Positions 1 through 7,857 of a stretch of DNA of 20,131 nucleotides are shown here, piece by piece. The notes beneath the pieces are model-generated. The model was not told the origin of the DNA, made no database searches, and worked only from the letters and a program-made list of their open reading frames with translations. Location: positions 1 to 20,131 of the forward strand of contig CAZIRO010000036.1 of assembly GCA_964541595.1 (NCBI GenBank), read 5' to 3'. The stretch's first letter is position 1; each line of letters opens with the position of its first letter. This DNA is from CAZIRO01 sp964541595. GTDB lineage: Bacteria > Acidobacteriota > HRBIN11. Made by a program: the position numbers and the translations under genes.

Positions 1-47
1 ACGGAGTCGCGAGCCATGCACCCAACTTGACTTTGAACATAACATCT

Positions 48-254
48 CAGGTGTCAGGTATCCGGGACGGAAGACAGGGGACGGGGTATCGCATGGCCGA
101 ATGGGCACCCACGGGGTCCCCATGGATCCCGCGATAACCCGTCAACCAGGACGCGCGGATACCCGACACCGGACACCTGGGACCTGAGACCCGACACCCG
201 GTGTCGACCGGGTCATCTGCGCATCCCCTGTCCCATTGCCTGTCCCGATCGCAG
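48..254. repeat. Dispersed GC-rich intergenic repeat, copy A (rearranged)
   Basis: Non-coding DNA built of degenerate GACCTGAGACC / GACACC units. It shares long exact words with two other places. Positions 229-249 match the right terminus of copy B (2143-2163) exactly over 21 bp. Positions 186-211 match copy C (12356-12381) exactly over 26 bp. Positions 67-86 match copy C (12311-12330) exactly over 20 bp but in inverted orientation. Copy A is therefore a mosaic whose left third is flipped relative to copy C. No ORF of substance lies inside. It sits downstream of the leftward HU gene. Confidence 0.8.
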
Positions 255-317
255 CCTTCATGGCTTGTTTCCGGAGTGGCGCAGGGAAAAGTGCCGCGAA
301 GTGATGCCGTGTAAAGA

Positions 318-339
318 GGGCCCCGTGATGCCGGGGCCC
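318..339 (-). terminator. Terminator-like hairpin after HU gene
   Basis: GGGCCCCG and CGGGGCCC form a perfect 8-bp stem around a 6-nt loop, 22 bases beyond the HU stop codon. Read in the HU direction it is followed by TCTTTA, a weak U-rich stretch, so intrinsic termination is plausible but not certain. Confidence 0.6.
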
Positions 340-361
340 CGATGGGTTCCGGGGTGAGGGT

Positions 362-655
362 TTATTTCACCACCTCACGAAGACGCCGACCCGGCCGGAA
401 ACGCACGACTTTGCGGGCCGGAATGGTCATGGTGCGTCCGGTCCGCGGGTTGCGTCCCTTCCGAGCCTTGCGTTGCGCCACCACAAAGGACCCAAACCCC
501 ACGAGATTGACACTGCCCCCTTTGGCAAGCGTATCGGTAATCGCACTGATCACGGCATCAACGGCTTTATGTGCCTGGGCTTTGGTCAGACCGGCGCGTT
601 TGGCGACCTCATTGACCAGCCCGGTTTTGGTGACTTTCTGCGCCTTTTTCGCCAT
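362..655 (-). CDS. hup: HU-family DNA-binding protein
   Basis: Small basic histone-like protein that binds and bends DNA as a dimer in the nucleoid. The 97-residue product starts MAKKAQKVTK and contains the HU/IHF helical dimerisation region (TGLVNEVAKRAGLTKAQAHK) and the signature GFGSFVV. The arm follows, with RKGRNPRTG and the intercalating proline in IPARK, and a basic C-terminus. Length and layout fit the family, with a few extra basic residues at both ends. A longer frame to 715 exists, but the ATG at 655 is preceded by GGAG at 9 nt spacing and gives the canonical N-terminus, so it was chosen. The gene is monocistronic, with its own promoter upstream and a hairpin downstream. Identification is secure; HU versus IHF-like cannot be split further from this alone. 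Confidence 0.95.
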   Translation of the reverse strand: MAKKAQKVTKTGLVNEVAKRAGLTKAQAHKAVDAVISAITDTLAKGGSVNLVGFGSFVVAQRKARKGRNPRTGRTMTIPARKVVRFRPGRRLREVVK

Positions 656-670
656 GGTGAACAACTCCGG

Positions 671-690
671 CACTACCGATCGCGGTAGTG
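671..690 (-). promoter_or_regulatory. Perfect hairpin in HU 5' leader
   Basis: CACTACCG and CGGTAGTG form a perfect 8-bp inverted repeat around ATCG. It lies between the predicted HU transcription start and the HU start codon, 15 bases upstream of the ATG. It could be an RNA stem affecting translation or mRNA stability, or a protein operator. Function is inferred. Confidence 0.5.
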
Positions 691-743
691 CGTGGCAGCA
701 TTTCCGCCCTGCCACTGGCGGAATTCAAATATTTTCCACCTCC

Positions 744-772
744 AATATAAGTCGAAATCCACACTTTGTCAA
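744..772 (-). promoter_or_regulatory. Sigma70-type promoter for HU
   Basis: On the minus strand a perfect -35 TTGACA (772-767) is followed by a 17-bp spacer and -10 TATATT (749-744, 5 of 6 consensus). Transcription would start near 737, giving a leader of about 80 nt that includes the 671-690 hairpin. This is the strongest promoter match in the window, as expected for an abundant protein. Confidence 0.75.
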
Positions 773-1065
773 GACCATCAAGCAAATTCCCGTGATCTTA
801 CCCCATTTTTGCTGATGGTTCTAAGCGTTCCCTGGATCATTTTGTGCATTATATTTAATATAATCAATATATTATTCAAATAAACGGCCGCTTTTGTCCA
901 TTTGGTGCAGGTAGAAACTACATATAGTACACACAATTCCAGAGATTCCTACAGGTCGTATTTTGATTGAATCCTAAAATCACCATTGAAAATATTCATC
1001 GCTTGACTCTGGTGTGCGGTTCTGGCACACTCTCAATAACTGCCCCCTTTTTGTGGAGCCCTTCC
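773..1065. other. AT-rich divergent intergenic region between HU and Hsp33
   Basis: No gene is visible. The stretch 846-886 is strongly AT-rich, unlike the rest of the window, and contains an exact TATAAT at 859-864 (plus strand) and another at 853-848 (minus strand). Neither has a good -35 at standard spacing. A reading frame open from a TTG at 967 joins Hsp33, but those 33 codons do not resemble the Hsp33 N-terminus. The Hsp33 promoter probably lies here but could not be pinned down. Confidence 0.5.
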
Positions 1066-1935
1066 ATGCAGCAAATGATGATCCGGGCGATCGACGCGCG
1101 CTGGCAGGTGCGGCTCATCGTCGTTACCGCTACCTCGATGGTACAGACCGTGCAGCGACACCAGCGGCTGTCTCCTGTGGCCACGGCCGCACTCGGTCGG
1201 GTGATGATCGGTGCAGCCCTGTTGGCGGGTTACATCAAACCCGTGCGCACGCAACGGATCCAGATCCACGTGCACGCCGACGGTCCCCTGCAGGAAGTTA
1301 TGGCGGAGTGTACCGGAGACGGTCTGGTGCGTGGCTATGTACGCAATCCGTCGGTGATGTTGCCCCTGCGGGACGGGAAATGGGACGTTGCAAAAGCGGT
1401 CGGTCGCGGCACCATGACCGTGATCCGCGACTTCGGATTCGGCGAACCGTATGTGAGTACGGTGCCCCTCGTCAACGGAGAGATCGGCGCCGATCTTGCG
1501 CACTATCTCTTCCAATCCGAGCAGGTCCATTCGGCCGTACTGCTCGGGGTCCTCATCCGCCGACAGCGGGTGATGGCTGCCGGCGGTTGTCTGGTGGAAC
1601 GACTGCCGTCGGCCCGCGAGGAGGACATGGATCGACTCAGTGCGCGTATCGCGCGTCTGGGCAGTATCAGCCGATGGTTCTGGCACCATCCAGAGCCCGC
1701 GGCGCTTCTGCGTGCGCTCTTCCCGGACGGCGCAACTGAAATTCTGGAAACCCGGCGTTTACGGTTCCGCTGCAGATGTAATGTTCGTCGGGTGCGCGCC
1801 ATGCTGCGGGCGTTGGAGACTCGCTGGTCATTCCGGAGCGAGTCACCCGAAACGACCATTGAAGTCCAGTGCAGGTTCTGCCGGCGGACCTATCGGTTTC
1901 CCGTTGCGGAGATCGTGGCGCATCATCGGGCGTGA
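1066..1935 (+). CDS. hslO: Hsp33 redox-regulated chaperone
   Basis: Cytosolic holdase that is activated when oxidation of its zinc-binding cysteines unfolds the C-terminal switch. The 289-residue product has the Hsp33 N-terminal fold (IRAIDARWQVRLIVV, then LGRVMIGAALLAGY and the GDGLVRGYV segment). Its C-terminus carries C236-x-C238 and C269-x2-C272, with exactly the inter-cysteine spacing of E. coli Hsp33 (232/234/265/268). All four zinc ligands are present, so redox switching should be intact. The ATG at 1066 was chosen because GGAG precedes it by 7 nt and it gives the expected N-terminus; the upstream TTG at 967 adds unrelated residues. It is apparently monocistronic, with a small 6-bp hairpin just past the stop. 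Confidence 0.95.
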   Translation: MQQMMIRAIDARWQVRLIVVTATSMVQTVQRHQRLSPVATAALGRVMIGAALLAGYIKPVRTQRIQIHVHADGPLQEVMAECTGDGLVRGYVRNPSVMLPLRDGKWDVAKAVGRGTMTVIRDFGFGEPYVSTVPLVNGEIGADLAHYLFQSEQVHSAVLLGVLIRRQRVMAAGGCLVERLPSAREEDMDRLSARIARLGSISRWFWHHPEPAALLRALFPDGATEILETRRLRFRCRCNVRRVRAMLRALETRWSFRSESPETTIEVQCRFCRRTYRFPVAEIVAHHRA

Positions 1936-1939
1936 TGTT

Positions 1940-1954
1940 CCTGTTGACAACAGG
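1940..1954 (+). terminator. Short hairpin after hslO
   Basis: CCTGTT and AACAGG form a perfect 6-bp stem with loop GAC, starting 5 bases past the Hsp33 stop. No U-tract follows, so it may be only an mRNA 3'-end stabiliser or a chance palindrome. Confidence 0.3.
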
Positions 1955-1982
1955 CCACTACAACCTGATACCCGATGGCTCC

Positions 1983-2168
1983 TGAAATCGGGCCAGGCAA
2001 TGGGACACGGCGTGTCCCCATGGACCCCGCGATAACCCGTCAACCGGGATGCGCGGACACCGGACACCTGGGACCTGAGACCTGACACCTGAGACCCGAC
2101 ACCCGGCATCGACCGGGCCATCCGCGCATCCGGCGCATCCCCTGTCCCATTGCCTGTCCCGATTTCAG
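1983..2168. repeat. Dispersed repeat copy B, MITE-like with 26-bp terminal inverted repeats
   Basis: The 186-bp element is bounded by inverted repeats at 1983-2008 and 2143-2168 that match at 25 of 26 positions. The interior shares the block around CCCGCGATAACCCGTCAACC with copy A, and the GACCTGAGACC / GACACC units with copies A and C. It encodes no protein. Terminal inverted repeats plus dispersal in intergenic DNA suggest a miniature non-autonomous transposable element or REP-like unit. No clear target-site duplication was found. Confidence 0.75.
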
Positions 2169-2290
2169 ATTGCTCTTCTTGCATCTCGGCCGAAAATCGG
2201 TACACTATGAGCGGAAACCATCAATCCTTCTCCGAGTTACAGGGGATTTTTTAACGACATGGCGTGTGCTGGTATGGTGTTCTGTCACTT

Positions 2291-2317
2291 TTTTCAGGCG
2301 ATAGGGTACAGTATATT
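2291..2317 (+). promoter_or_regulatory. Possible promoter for FAD oxidoreductase
   Basis: A TATATT at 2312-2317 (5 of 6 for a -10) lies 30 bases upstream of the start codon. The region 17 bp further upstream is only T-rich, with no good -35. Weak prediction. Confidence 0.3.
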
Positions 2318-2346
2318 CCGGTCAATTGCCGCTGGGGAGGTCAGGT

Positions 2347-3747
2347 ATGCTTGAAAATGAAATGGCTGAACTGCAGGCGCGCATTACAGGGGAAGTCACC
2401 CGCGATCCGGATCTGATGACAGAGATCTCGGAAGACTTCGGCCGGATCGTGCACAAGACCCCGCGGTTTGTGGTTCGTCCGCGCACGACGCGGGACGTTG
2501 CGGAAACCGTACGGTTTGCGTTGCAGCACGGATACACGGTATCCACACGATCGCAGGCGCACTCGCAGTCCGGACAATCTCTGAATCAGGATGGTATTCT
2601 GATCGACATGCGCACGCTGACAGAGGTATTCGAGGTTCATCCCGAAGAACGGTGGTTTGAAGCCTCTGCGGGGGTTATCTGGCGGGACGTTGTGGAACGG
2701 CTCAAACCGTATCGGCTGATCCCACCGGTACTCACGAACAACCTGAATGTCAGTGTCGGCGGTACGTGTTCGATGGCCGGGTTGGGCATTTCTTCATTCC
2801 GGTATGGCACGCAGGCGGACAACTGTTTGGCGATCGAGGTGGTCACGGGTACGGGAGATATCGTATGGTGCAGTCCCGAGGAAAACGCAGAACTCTTCTA
2901 CCACGCACTGTGCGGTCTCGGGCAGTTTGCCATTATCACGCGTGTGCGGCATCGATTGCGTCCCCATGCACCGATGACCCGGACGTATTACCTGCTCTAC
3001 GATGACGTACAGGCGTTGCTCGACGATGCACGACTCGTCATGGCCACGGATCGCATCGACTACATTGAATCGTGGGCGGTCCCCGCGCCCCAGGGGTTTC
3101 GCAAGGTCGGGGGTCGCAAACAACCGTTTGCTTACTGGATGTATCCGTTGCACATCACTGTGGAATTCGAGCCGGATCGCCCGCCGCAGGATGCGACAGT
3201 GCTTGAGGGGCTGCGGTATTATCGACATGTCCATACGGAAGACCAGTCAATTTATGAGTTTGCCACGCGTCTGGATCCGCTGTTTGCCATCTGGCGCAAA
3301 AGTGGGTACTGGGACCGGGCACACCCCTGGATGGAAGTCACGCTTCCCTGGAGCACGGCGGGGCAGTACATGGAAACGGTACTGTCGAATCTGCCGCCCG
3401 TGCTGCTCGGTGGCGGGCACATTCTGATCTGGCCCGCGCGCGGACGGCAGACACGTATGCCAATGTTTCGCGTGCCCGATGAAGATTTCGTCCTTGGGTT
3501 CGGTATTTTGCCGGGCATTCCGAAGGAGGACCTGGAACAGGCACTGGAATTGCTCGATCAGTTGAGCGATCTGAGTATCCGGATGGGAGGCAAACGTTAT
3601 CTGTCCGGTTGGGTCCGGTTTGATCTGCCACGCTGGCGCCAGCACTTCGGAGACTACTGGCCCAGGGTAAACGAACTGAAACGGAAATACGATCCCCACG
3701 CCATTCTCAACCCTGGCTTCTTTCAGTACGAATCGACCATGGCCTAA
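2347..3747 (+). CDS. FAD-binding oxidoreductase, cytokinin-dehydrogenase-like
   Basis: Flavoprotein of the vanillyl-alcohol-oxidase/PCMH fold, 466 residues. FAD-binding domain: RPRTTRDVAETVRFA (45-59), then SQAHSQSGQS (69-78), where H72 aligns with the histidine that is covalently linked to FAD in cytokinin dehydrogenases (GHS motif). GGTCSMAGLGISSFRYGTQA (138-157) closely resembles the cytokinin dehydrogenase glycine-rich loop. The substrate domain contains HPWMEVTLPWS, and the C-terminus KYDPHAILNPG is the usual family ending. No signal peptide is visible, so it is probably cytosolic. The ATG at 2347 follows GGGGAGG by 6 nt; an in-frame TTG at 2326 is ignored. It stands alone before the ligase operon. 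The true substrate is unknown; cytokinin (N6-alkyl-adenine) oxidation is an inference from family resemblance. Confidence 0.85.
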   Translation: MLENEMAELQARITGEVTRDPDLMTEISEDFGRIVHKTPRFVVRPRTTRDVAETVRFALQHGYTVSTRSQAHSQSGQSLNQDGILIDMRTLTEVFEVHPEERWFEASAGVIWRDVVERLKPYRLIPPVLTNNLNVSVGGTCSMAGLGISSFRYGTQADNCLAIEVVTGTGDIVWCSPEENAELFYHALCGLGQFAIITRVRHRLRPHAPMTRTYYLLYDDVQALLDDARLVMATDRIDYIESWAVPAPQGFRKVGGRKQPFAYWMYPLHITVEFEPDRPPQDATVLEGLRYYRHVHTEDQSIYEFATRLDPLFAIWRKSGYWDRAHPWMEVTLPWSTAGQYMETVLSNLPPVLLGGGHILIWPARGRQTRMPMFRVPDEDFVLGFGILPGIPKEDLEQALELLDQLSDLSIRMGGKRYLSGWVRFDLPRWRQHFGDYWPRVNELKRKYDPHAILNPGFFQYESTMA

Positions 3748-3813
3748 TGGCGCATGATTTCATGCGGGTGGTGAAATCGCGCCTGCCGGTGCATCGCCAC
3801 TCACGGACGGCGC

Positions 3814-3825
3814 GTTATAAATAAC
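3814..3825 (+). promoter_or_regulatory. GTTAT-AA-ATAAC palindrome upstream of ligase operon
   Basis: Perfect inverted repeat GTTATAAATAAC, 53 bases upstream of the acyl-CoA ligase start, inside otherwise GC-rich DNA. It contains TATAAA, which could serve as a -10, but no -35 is seen at 17 bp. It may be an operator for a fatty-acid-responsive regulator; function is inferred only from position and symmetry. Confidence 0.35.
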
Positions 3826-3878
3826 CGGCCCCGGCGGGACCTGCGATCGCGCGGCGTCCCCGGGTTGCAGGCCAGGGT

Positions 3879-5705
3879 ATGCGATATCGTTCACTTGTCC
3901 ATCTGTTTCTGGACTATGTGGACCGGTACGATCGCCCGGACGCGCTATACGTCAAACGCCAGGGACGATATCGACCCATTGCCTCCCGCGAGTTTTACGA
4001 CCACGTGGTCGAACTGGCCCATTTCCTCTGGCGCAGGGGTGTCGCCAAGGGAGACCGTATCGCGCTGCTCTCCGAGAACCGCCCCGAGTGGTATTACGTC
4101 GATCTGGCGACCATGGCAGCTGGAGGTATCAACGTCCCCATTTATGCGACACTGCCGCCCGGTCAGATCGAGTACATCTTGCGGGATGCGGAGACCGTCG
4201 GCATTTTTGTATCCACGCAGGAGCAACTGGAGAAAATCCGCGCGCTCGCCGATCGGTTGCCCGAATGCCTGCGTTTTGTCGTGATCTTCGAGAACGTGGG
4301 ACAGTACCGTCCCGATCTGCCGGAATCCGTTCAGTTTTTCACGCTGGAGCAGGCGTTTCAGGACGGGCGAGCAGGCGCCCGGGCCGCACCTGAACGGTTT
4401 CGTCATGCGGTGGATGCGATCGATCCGGAAGACATCGCCACGTTTATTTATACGTCCGGCACGACCGGAGACCCCAAGGGCGTGATGTTGACCCATCGGA
4501 ACTTCTTATCCAACGTGGAAGCGAGTCTGGCCTGTCTGCAACTGAGTGCGACCGATGTCCACCTGTCGTTTCTCCCGTTGAGTCATGTATTCGAGCGAAT
4601 GGCCGGCTATTACACGATGCTTGCCGGTGGCGCCCGGATTGCCTTTGCCGAGAGCATTCAGACAATTGCGGAGAACATGCAGGAAATTCGTCCCACGGTG
4701 ATCATTGCGGTGCCCCGCGTGTATGAAAAGATCAAAACCCGTATCGAAGCCCAGGCACAGACGCTTTCCGGCTTGCGCAAACGGCTGTTCCAGTGGGCAC
4801 TGCGGGTTGCCGCGCGTGCGGGTGAACGCAAACGTGCGGGACGACCGCTGGGACCGTGGCTGGCATTGCAGTATGCGCTGGCGGATCGACTGGTGTTTTC
4901 CAAGATCAAAGCGCGCACGGGTGGTCGAGTGCGCTTGATGGTTTCCGGTGGCGCACCGCTGCCCAGAGACGTCGCCATTTTCTTCGACAACATCGGCATG
5001 CGTATCCTGGAGGGGTACGGGTTGACGGAGACTTCGCCGGTATTGACCGTCAATCGCGTCGATGCGTGGAAACCGGGGAGCGTGGGCCTGCCAATCCCGG
5101 GCGTGGACATCCGTATCGCGGAGGATGGGGAGATCCTGGCGCGGGGTCCGAATATCATGAAGGGGTATTACAAAAAACCGGAACTCACACAGGAAGTCAT
5201 CGATTCGGACGGCTGGTTCCATACCGGAGACATCGGGTACATCGATGAGGATGGATTTCTCTACATCACAGATCGCAAAAAAGACATCATCGTCACGGCA
5301 GGCGGGAAGAATATCGCACCGCAAAAGGTCGAAAACACGCTGAAACAGAGTCCCTGGATCGAGGAAGTGATGGTCATCGGGGACGGGAAACCCTATCCGG
5401 CCGCATTTATCGTGCCAAACCGCGAAATGCTGATCCAGTGGGCCACCCAGCGGGGACTGCCCGCCGACCCCTATGAGGAATTGTTGCGTCGGCCGGAAGT
5501 CCAGGACCATTTTCAACGAATACTGGATGAAGCCCAGACCCCCCTGGCGCAGTTTGAAAAGGTCAAACGGTTTGTCCTCATTGCTCAACCGTTTTCGATT
5601 GAAGGAGGGGAATTGACACCCACGATGAAGGTCAAACGCCGGGTAGTGATGGAGCGTTATCGGCATCTGTTGAAGGAACTGTATCCGGAAGAGGCGGTGG
5701 CATGA
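3879..5705 (+). CDS. Long-chain acyl-CoA synthetase (AMP-forming)
   Basis: Activates long-chain fatty acids to acyl-CoA through an acyl-adenylate; FAA1/FadD-type ANL enzyme of 608 residues. The P-loop-like motif YTSGTTGDPKG is at 191-201, and the adenine-site motif GYGLTETS at 379-386. Aspartate D451 sits in HTGDIGYIDEDG, the hinge is DRKKDIIVTAGGKNIAP (465-481), and the C-terminal ELTPTMKVKR carries the domain-closing lysine region. All core motifs are intact. The ATG at 3879 has a modest CAGG at 7 nt. The stop overlaps the next start (ATGA), so translation with the DUF4388/TPR gene is probably coupled. The best family match is the long-chain ligase group with the large linker between A3 and A5; chain-length preference cannot be read from sequence. 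Confidence 0.93.
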   Translation: MRYRSLVHLFLDYVDRYDRPDALYVKRQGRYRPIASREFYDHVVELAHFLWRRGVAKGDRIALLSENRPEWYYVDLATMAAGGINVPIYATLPPGQIEYILRDAETVGIFVSTQEQLEKIRALADRLPECLRFVVIFENVGQYRPDLPESVQFFTLEQAFQDGRAGARAAPERFRHAVDAIDPEDIATFIYTSGTTGDPKGVMLTHRNFLSNVEASLACLQLSATDVHLSFLPLSHVFERMAGYYTMLAGGARIAFAESIQTIAENMQEIRPTVIIAVPRVYEKIKTRIEAQAQTLSGLRKRLFQWALRVAARAGERKRAGRPLGPWLALQYALADRLVFSKIKARTGGRVRLMVSGGAPLPRDVAIFFDNIGMRILEGYGLTETSPVLTVNRVDAWKPGSVGLPIPGVDIRIAEDGEILARGPNIMKGYYKKPELTQEVIDSDGWFHTGDIGYIDEDGFLYITDRKKDIIVTAGGKNIAPQKVENTLKQSPWIEEVMVIGDGKPYPAAFIVPNREMLIQWATQRGLPADPYEELLRRPEVQDHFQRILDEAQTPLAQFEKVKRFVLIAQPFSIEGGELTPTMKVKRRVVMERYRHLLKELYPEEAVA

Positions 5706-7261
5706 CCGCAGAGATCCCCTGGCAGGGCACACTGGTTGATGTGCCGTTTCTGGCCCTGTTGGGAGCGTTGTACCGGCAACAACGTACCGGCGTATTGCAC
5801 ATCACATGGGACGCTCTGGAAAAGATTTTCTGGATCGATCGGGACGCCATCCTGGCCGTGCAGGCGAATACGGAAGGGGAACACTGGATCGATTTTCTGT
5901 TGCCCGCATATGGTGAACGGTTTGCCGATCTGGAACCCGCATTGCGTGAACTGCCGTTCGCCCGGTTTTTGCATCAGGTGCGGGACCGACTCCACATCCC
6001 CGGGGATGTCCTTCGTGAAACCTTACGCGACGCCATATTGTTCAACGTGCGCCATATTCTGTTCTGGCCGCGGGGCGACTACTTCTGGGACGATGAGACT
6101 GTACCGGAGGATTTCAATCTCGTCCGTGTCTGGTTACCCGAAGCCATCTGGAACGCCATTCAGAGTCTGCATGAACCGGATCAGGTACTGCGCCAGTTGC
6201 ATATGCCCATACCTGCACGGGTCCCGCGATTGCGACCGGAAGCGATGGATCCCCTGACCCGATTGGATCTGACACCGCGGGACGCCTATTTCCTGTCCCT
6301 GCTTGACGGCGGCGCGAGTTTGGAACAGTTGCTGAAAGTGGGCCAGATCGAACGCATGCGTGCGCTGCAACTGATGACGCTCGTGCTGCTCTGCGGCTGG
6401 GCGGAACCGGTCCATGCAGAGTCCCCAGTGTCTTCGGATTCGTCGGTGGCGTCACAGGCGTCTTCCGCATCCACTGCTGCATCTCCGGAGCCTTCTCACG
6501 CGGCATCCCGGGACCGTATCCCGTTTGCGGAACGTGTGATCAACTTTTTCCGGAACTTGCAACGGCTGGACGACGATGACATTTTTCAACTTGGACGTAC
6601 CACGACGCTTGAAGAAATCGATGCACGCTATCGCGAGTTGATGGAGGAATACGATCCCGCACGCTGTGCGGACGATCCGCATCTTGTGCCTCTTGAACCC
6701 ATGCTGATCGCGATTCGGCAGCGGATTCGTGCGGCGTATGAACGGCTGCGGGAACGTGTCCCCACCCGGGAAGAACGTGAGGCCGAGGGCGTGGAACGCG
6801 TGGCAGACGCGTTCTCTTCAGGGGGGTACTGGCATCTGCGCGGTGCGCCGCAGAGTGAAACCCGGAGGAAACCGCGAAAGCTCCCGCATACGCCGAAGGA
6901 GTTTGCACGTCTGCTCTATAACCGTGCGATGGAATACATTCAGGTCGGGGACAACTGGCGGGCCGCCCAGACACTCGAAGCGGCGATTGAACAGGATCCC
7001 GAAGTTGCGGAATATTACTACTGGCTGGGCGTCGTGTATGAGGGTCACCCGCGATTGCATCCGAAAGCCGCACACGCGTATATGAAAGCACTGGAACTCG
7101 ATCCGGACAACAGAAACTATCTCGCACACCTGGCGGCCCTGTTGTTTCGGAATAAACAGTACCGTCAGGCCAAACGGTTTTTAGAACGTCTGGTTGAACT
7201 CGATCCGGGAAATCAGGAAGCCCGTCGGATGCTCCGGGAAGTGCAGAGGGAAGTGGGTTGA
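5702..7261 (+). CDS. DUF4388 / J-like / TPR protein
   Basis: 519-residue cytosolic protein with three parts. Residues 1-235 resemble DUF4388 (PATAN-like): GTLVDVPFLALLGALYRQQ, then TGVLHI and an IFWIDRDAILAVQA strand pair. A Ser/Ala-rich linker spans about 239-269. Residues about 285-352 resemble a J-domain (DDDIFQLGRTTTLEEIDARYRELMEEYDPAR ending in AAYERLRE), but the DnaJ-activating HPD is replaced by YDP. Residues about 402-510 hold about three TPR repeats, e.g. the DPEVAEYYYWLGVVYEGHP unit. DUF4388-TPR combinations are known as scaffold or signalling proteins, for example in myxobacteria. The start overlaps the ligase stop by 4 nt, so it is the second operon gene; it may organise or regulate the ligase, which is inference. 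Confidence 0.8.
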   Translation: MTAEIPWQGTLVDVPFLALLGALYRQQRTGVLHITWDALEKIFWIDRDAILAVQANTEGEHWIDFLLPAYGERFADLEPALRELPFARFLHQVRDRLHIPGDVLRETLRDAILFNVRHILFWPRGDYFWDDETVPEDFNLVRVWLPEAIWNAIQSLHEPDQVLRQLHMPIPARVPRLRPEAMDPLTRLDLTPRDAYFLSLLDGGASLEQLLKVGQIERMRALQLMTLVLLCGWAEPVHAESPVSSDSSVASQASSASTAASPEPSHAASRDRIPFAERVINFFRNLQRLDDDDIFQLGRTTTLEEIDARYRELMEEYDPARCADDPHLVPLEPMLIAIRQRIRAAYERLRERVPTREEREAEGVERVADAFSSGGYWHLRGAPQSETRRKPRKLPHTPKEFARLLYNRAMEYIQVGDNWRAAQTLEAAIEQDPEVAEYYYWLGVVYEGHPRLHPKAAHAYMKALELDPDNRNYLAHLAALLFRNKQYRQAKRFLERLVELDPGNQEARRMLREVQREVG

Positions 7262-7264
7262 CAC

Positions 7265-7828
7265 ATGCGTTGGCAGGAAGCGATGCGTCGGGGACGATGG
7301 GGGTATGATGTCTTCTGGCTCGTGCTCATCGGTGTCCTGGTGAGTGTCCCGTTTCCCTGGGAAACGCACCGCAGTGCCGCACGCCGGCGCCTTGCCGAAT
7401 GGTTGCGTCAGATGACCGATGCACGGGTGGAATTCACCGTTTCGGCACTGCGTGATCAGGCATCCATGCGCCTCTGGCGGGGAACGGTCGTGTATCGGAA
7501 CGGTCGTGCCCGCCAGATCCAGATGACCCGCCAGATCGCCGATCTGCCCGCGGAGTTCGTGCGCTGGGAAGGGCGTCTGCTCACGTTCTGGCAACAACTG
7601 CCCGCGCGTCTGCGTGCAGTGATTCACATCGGCTGGGGGCGTCCGGCGGACGTGTGGGAAGTGCGTATCCGGGATACGGAATCCTGGGTGCGGGTGCCGT
7701 ATCCCCGGACGTCATGGCTCGAACACCTCAATATCCACTTTGTGGATACGCATCCGCCGCTGGAAATACAGATCGTCCCCCGCACGGGACCTCCGGTGAC
7801 CGTGACCCTGACCGTGCGCAGGCCGTAG
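7265..7828 (+). CDS. Conserved-context protein with one membrane segment, function unknown
   Basis: 187 residues, family not recognised. A basic N-terminus (MRWQEAMRRGRWGYD) precedes a single hydrophobic segment FWLVLIGVLVSVPF (about 17-30), consistent with an inner-membrane anchor with the body outside (positive-inside rule). The remainder is rich in beta-like and basic stretches, with no cysteines or obvious catalytic motif. The ATG is 3 bases after the TPR-gene stop, and GAGGGAAG lies upstream at about 11 nt, so it is the third gene of the ligase operon. It could be a membrane partner of the DUF4388/TPR protein. It ends 29 bp from the convergent mutase gene. Confidence 0.7.
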   Translation: MRWQEAMRRGRWGYDVFWLVLIGVLVSVPFPWETHRSAARRRLAEWLRQMTDARVEFTVSALRDQASMRLWRGTVVYRNGRARQIQMTRQIADLPAEFVRWEGRLLTFWQQLPARLRAVIHIGWGRPADVWEVRIRDTESWVRVPYPRTSWLEHLNIHFVDTHPPLEIQIVPRTGPPVTVTLTVRRP

Positions 7829-7857
7829 TCTCCGGTTGCCGATCCGTGCGCAACGGT

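Noticed and set aside
48..254. CRISPR-like appearance of the short GACC/GACACC repeats
   Set aside because: Units are about 10 bp, degenerate and contiguous, with no regular spacers; the whole block recurs as a dispersed element.
967..1065. N-terminal extension of Hsp33 from a TTG codon
   Set aside because: The ATG at 1066 has a good Shine-Dalgarno and matches the Hsp33 start; the 33 extra residues do not.
4506..5732. 408-codon open frame on the minus strand opposite the acyl-CoA ligase
   Set aside because: The ligase motifs are all on the plus strand; the minus frame is a GC-rich shadow without domain signals.
7829..7857. Bidirectional terminator between the convergent unknown and mutase genes
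   Set aside because: Only a weak GTTGC/GCAAC pairing with a long loop and no U-tract on either strand.
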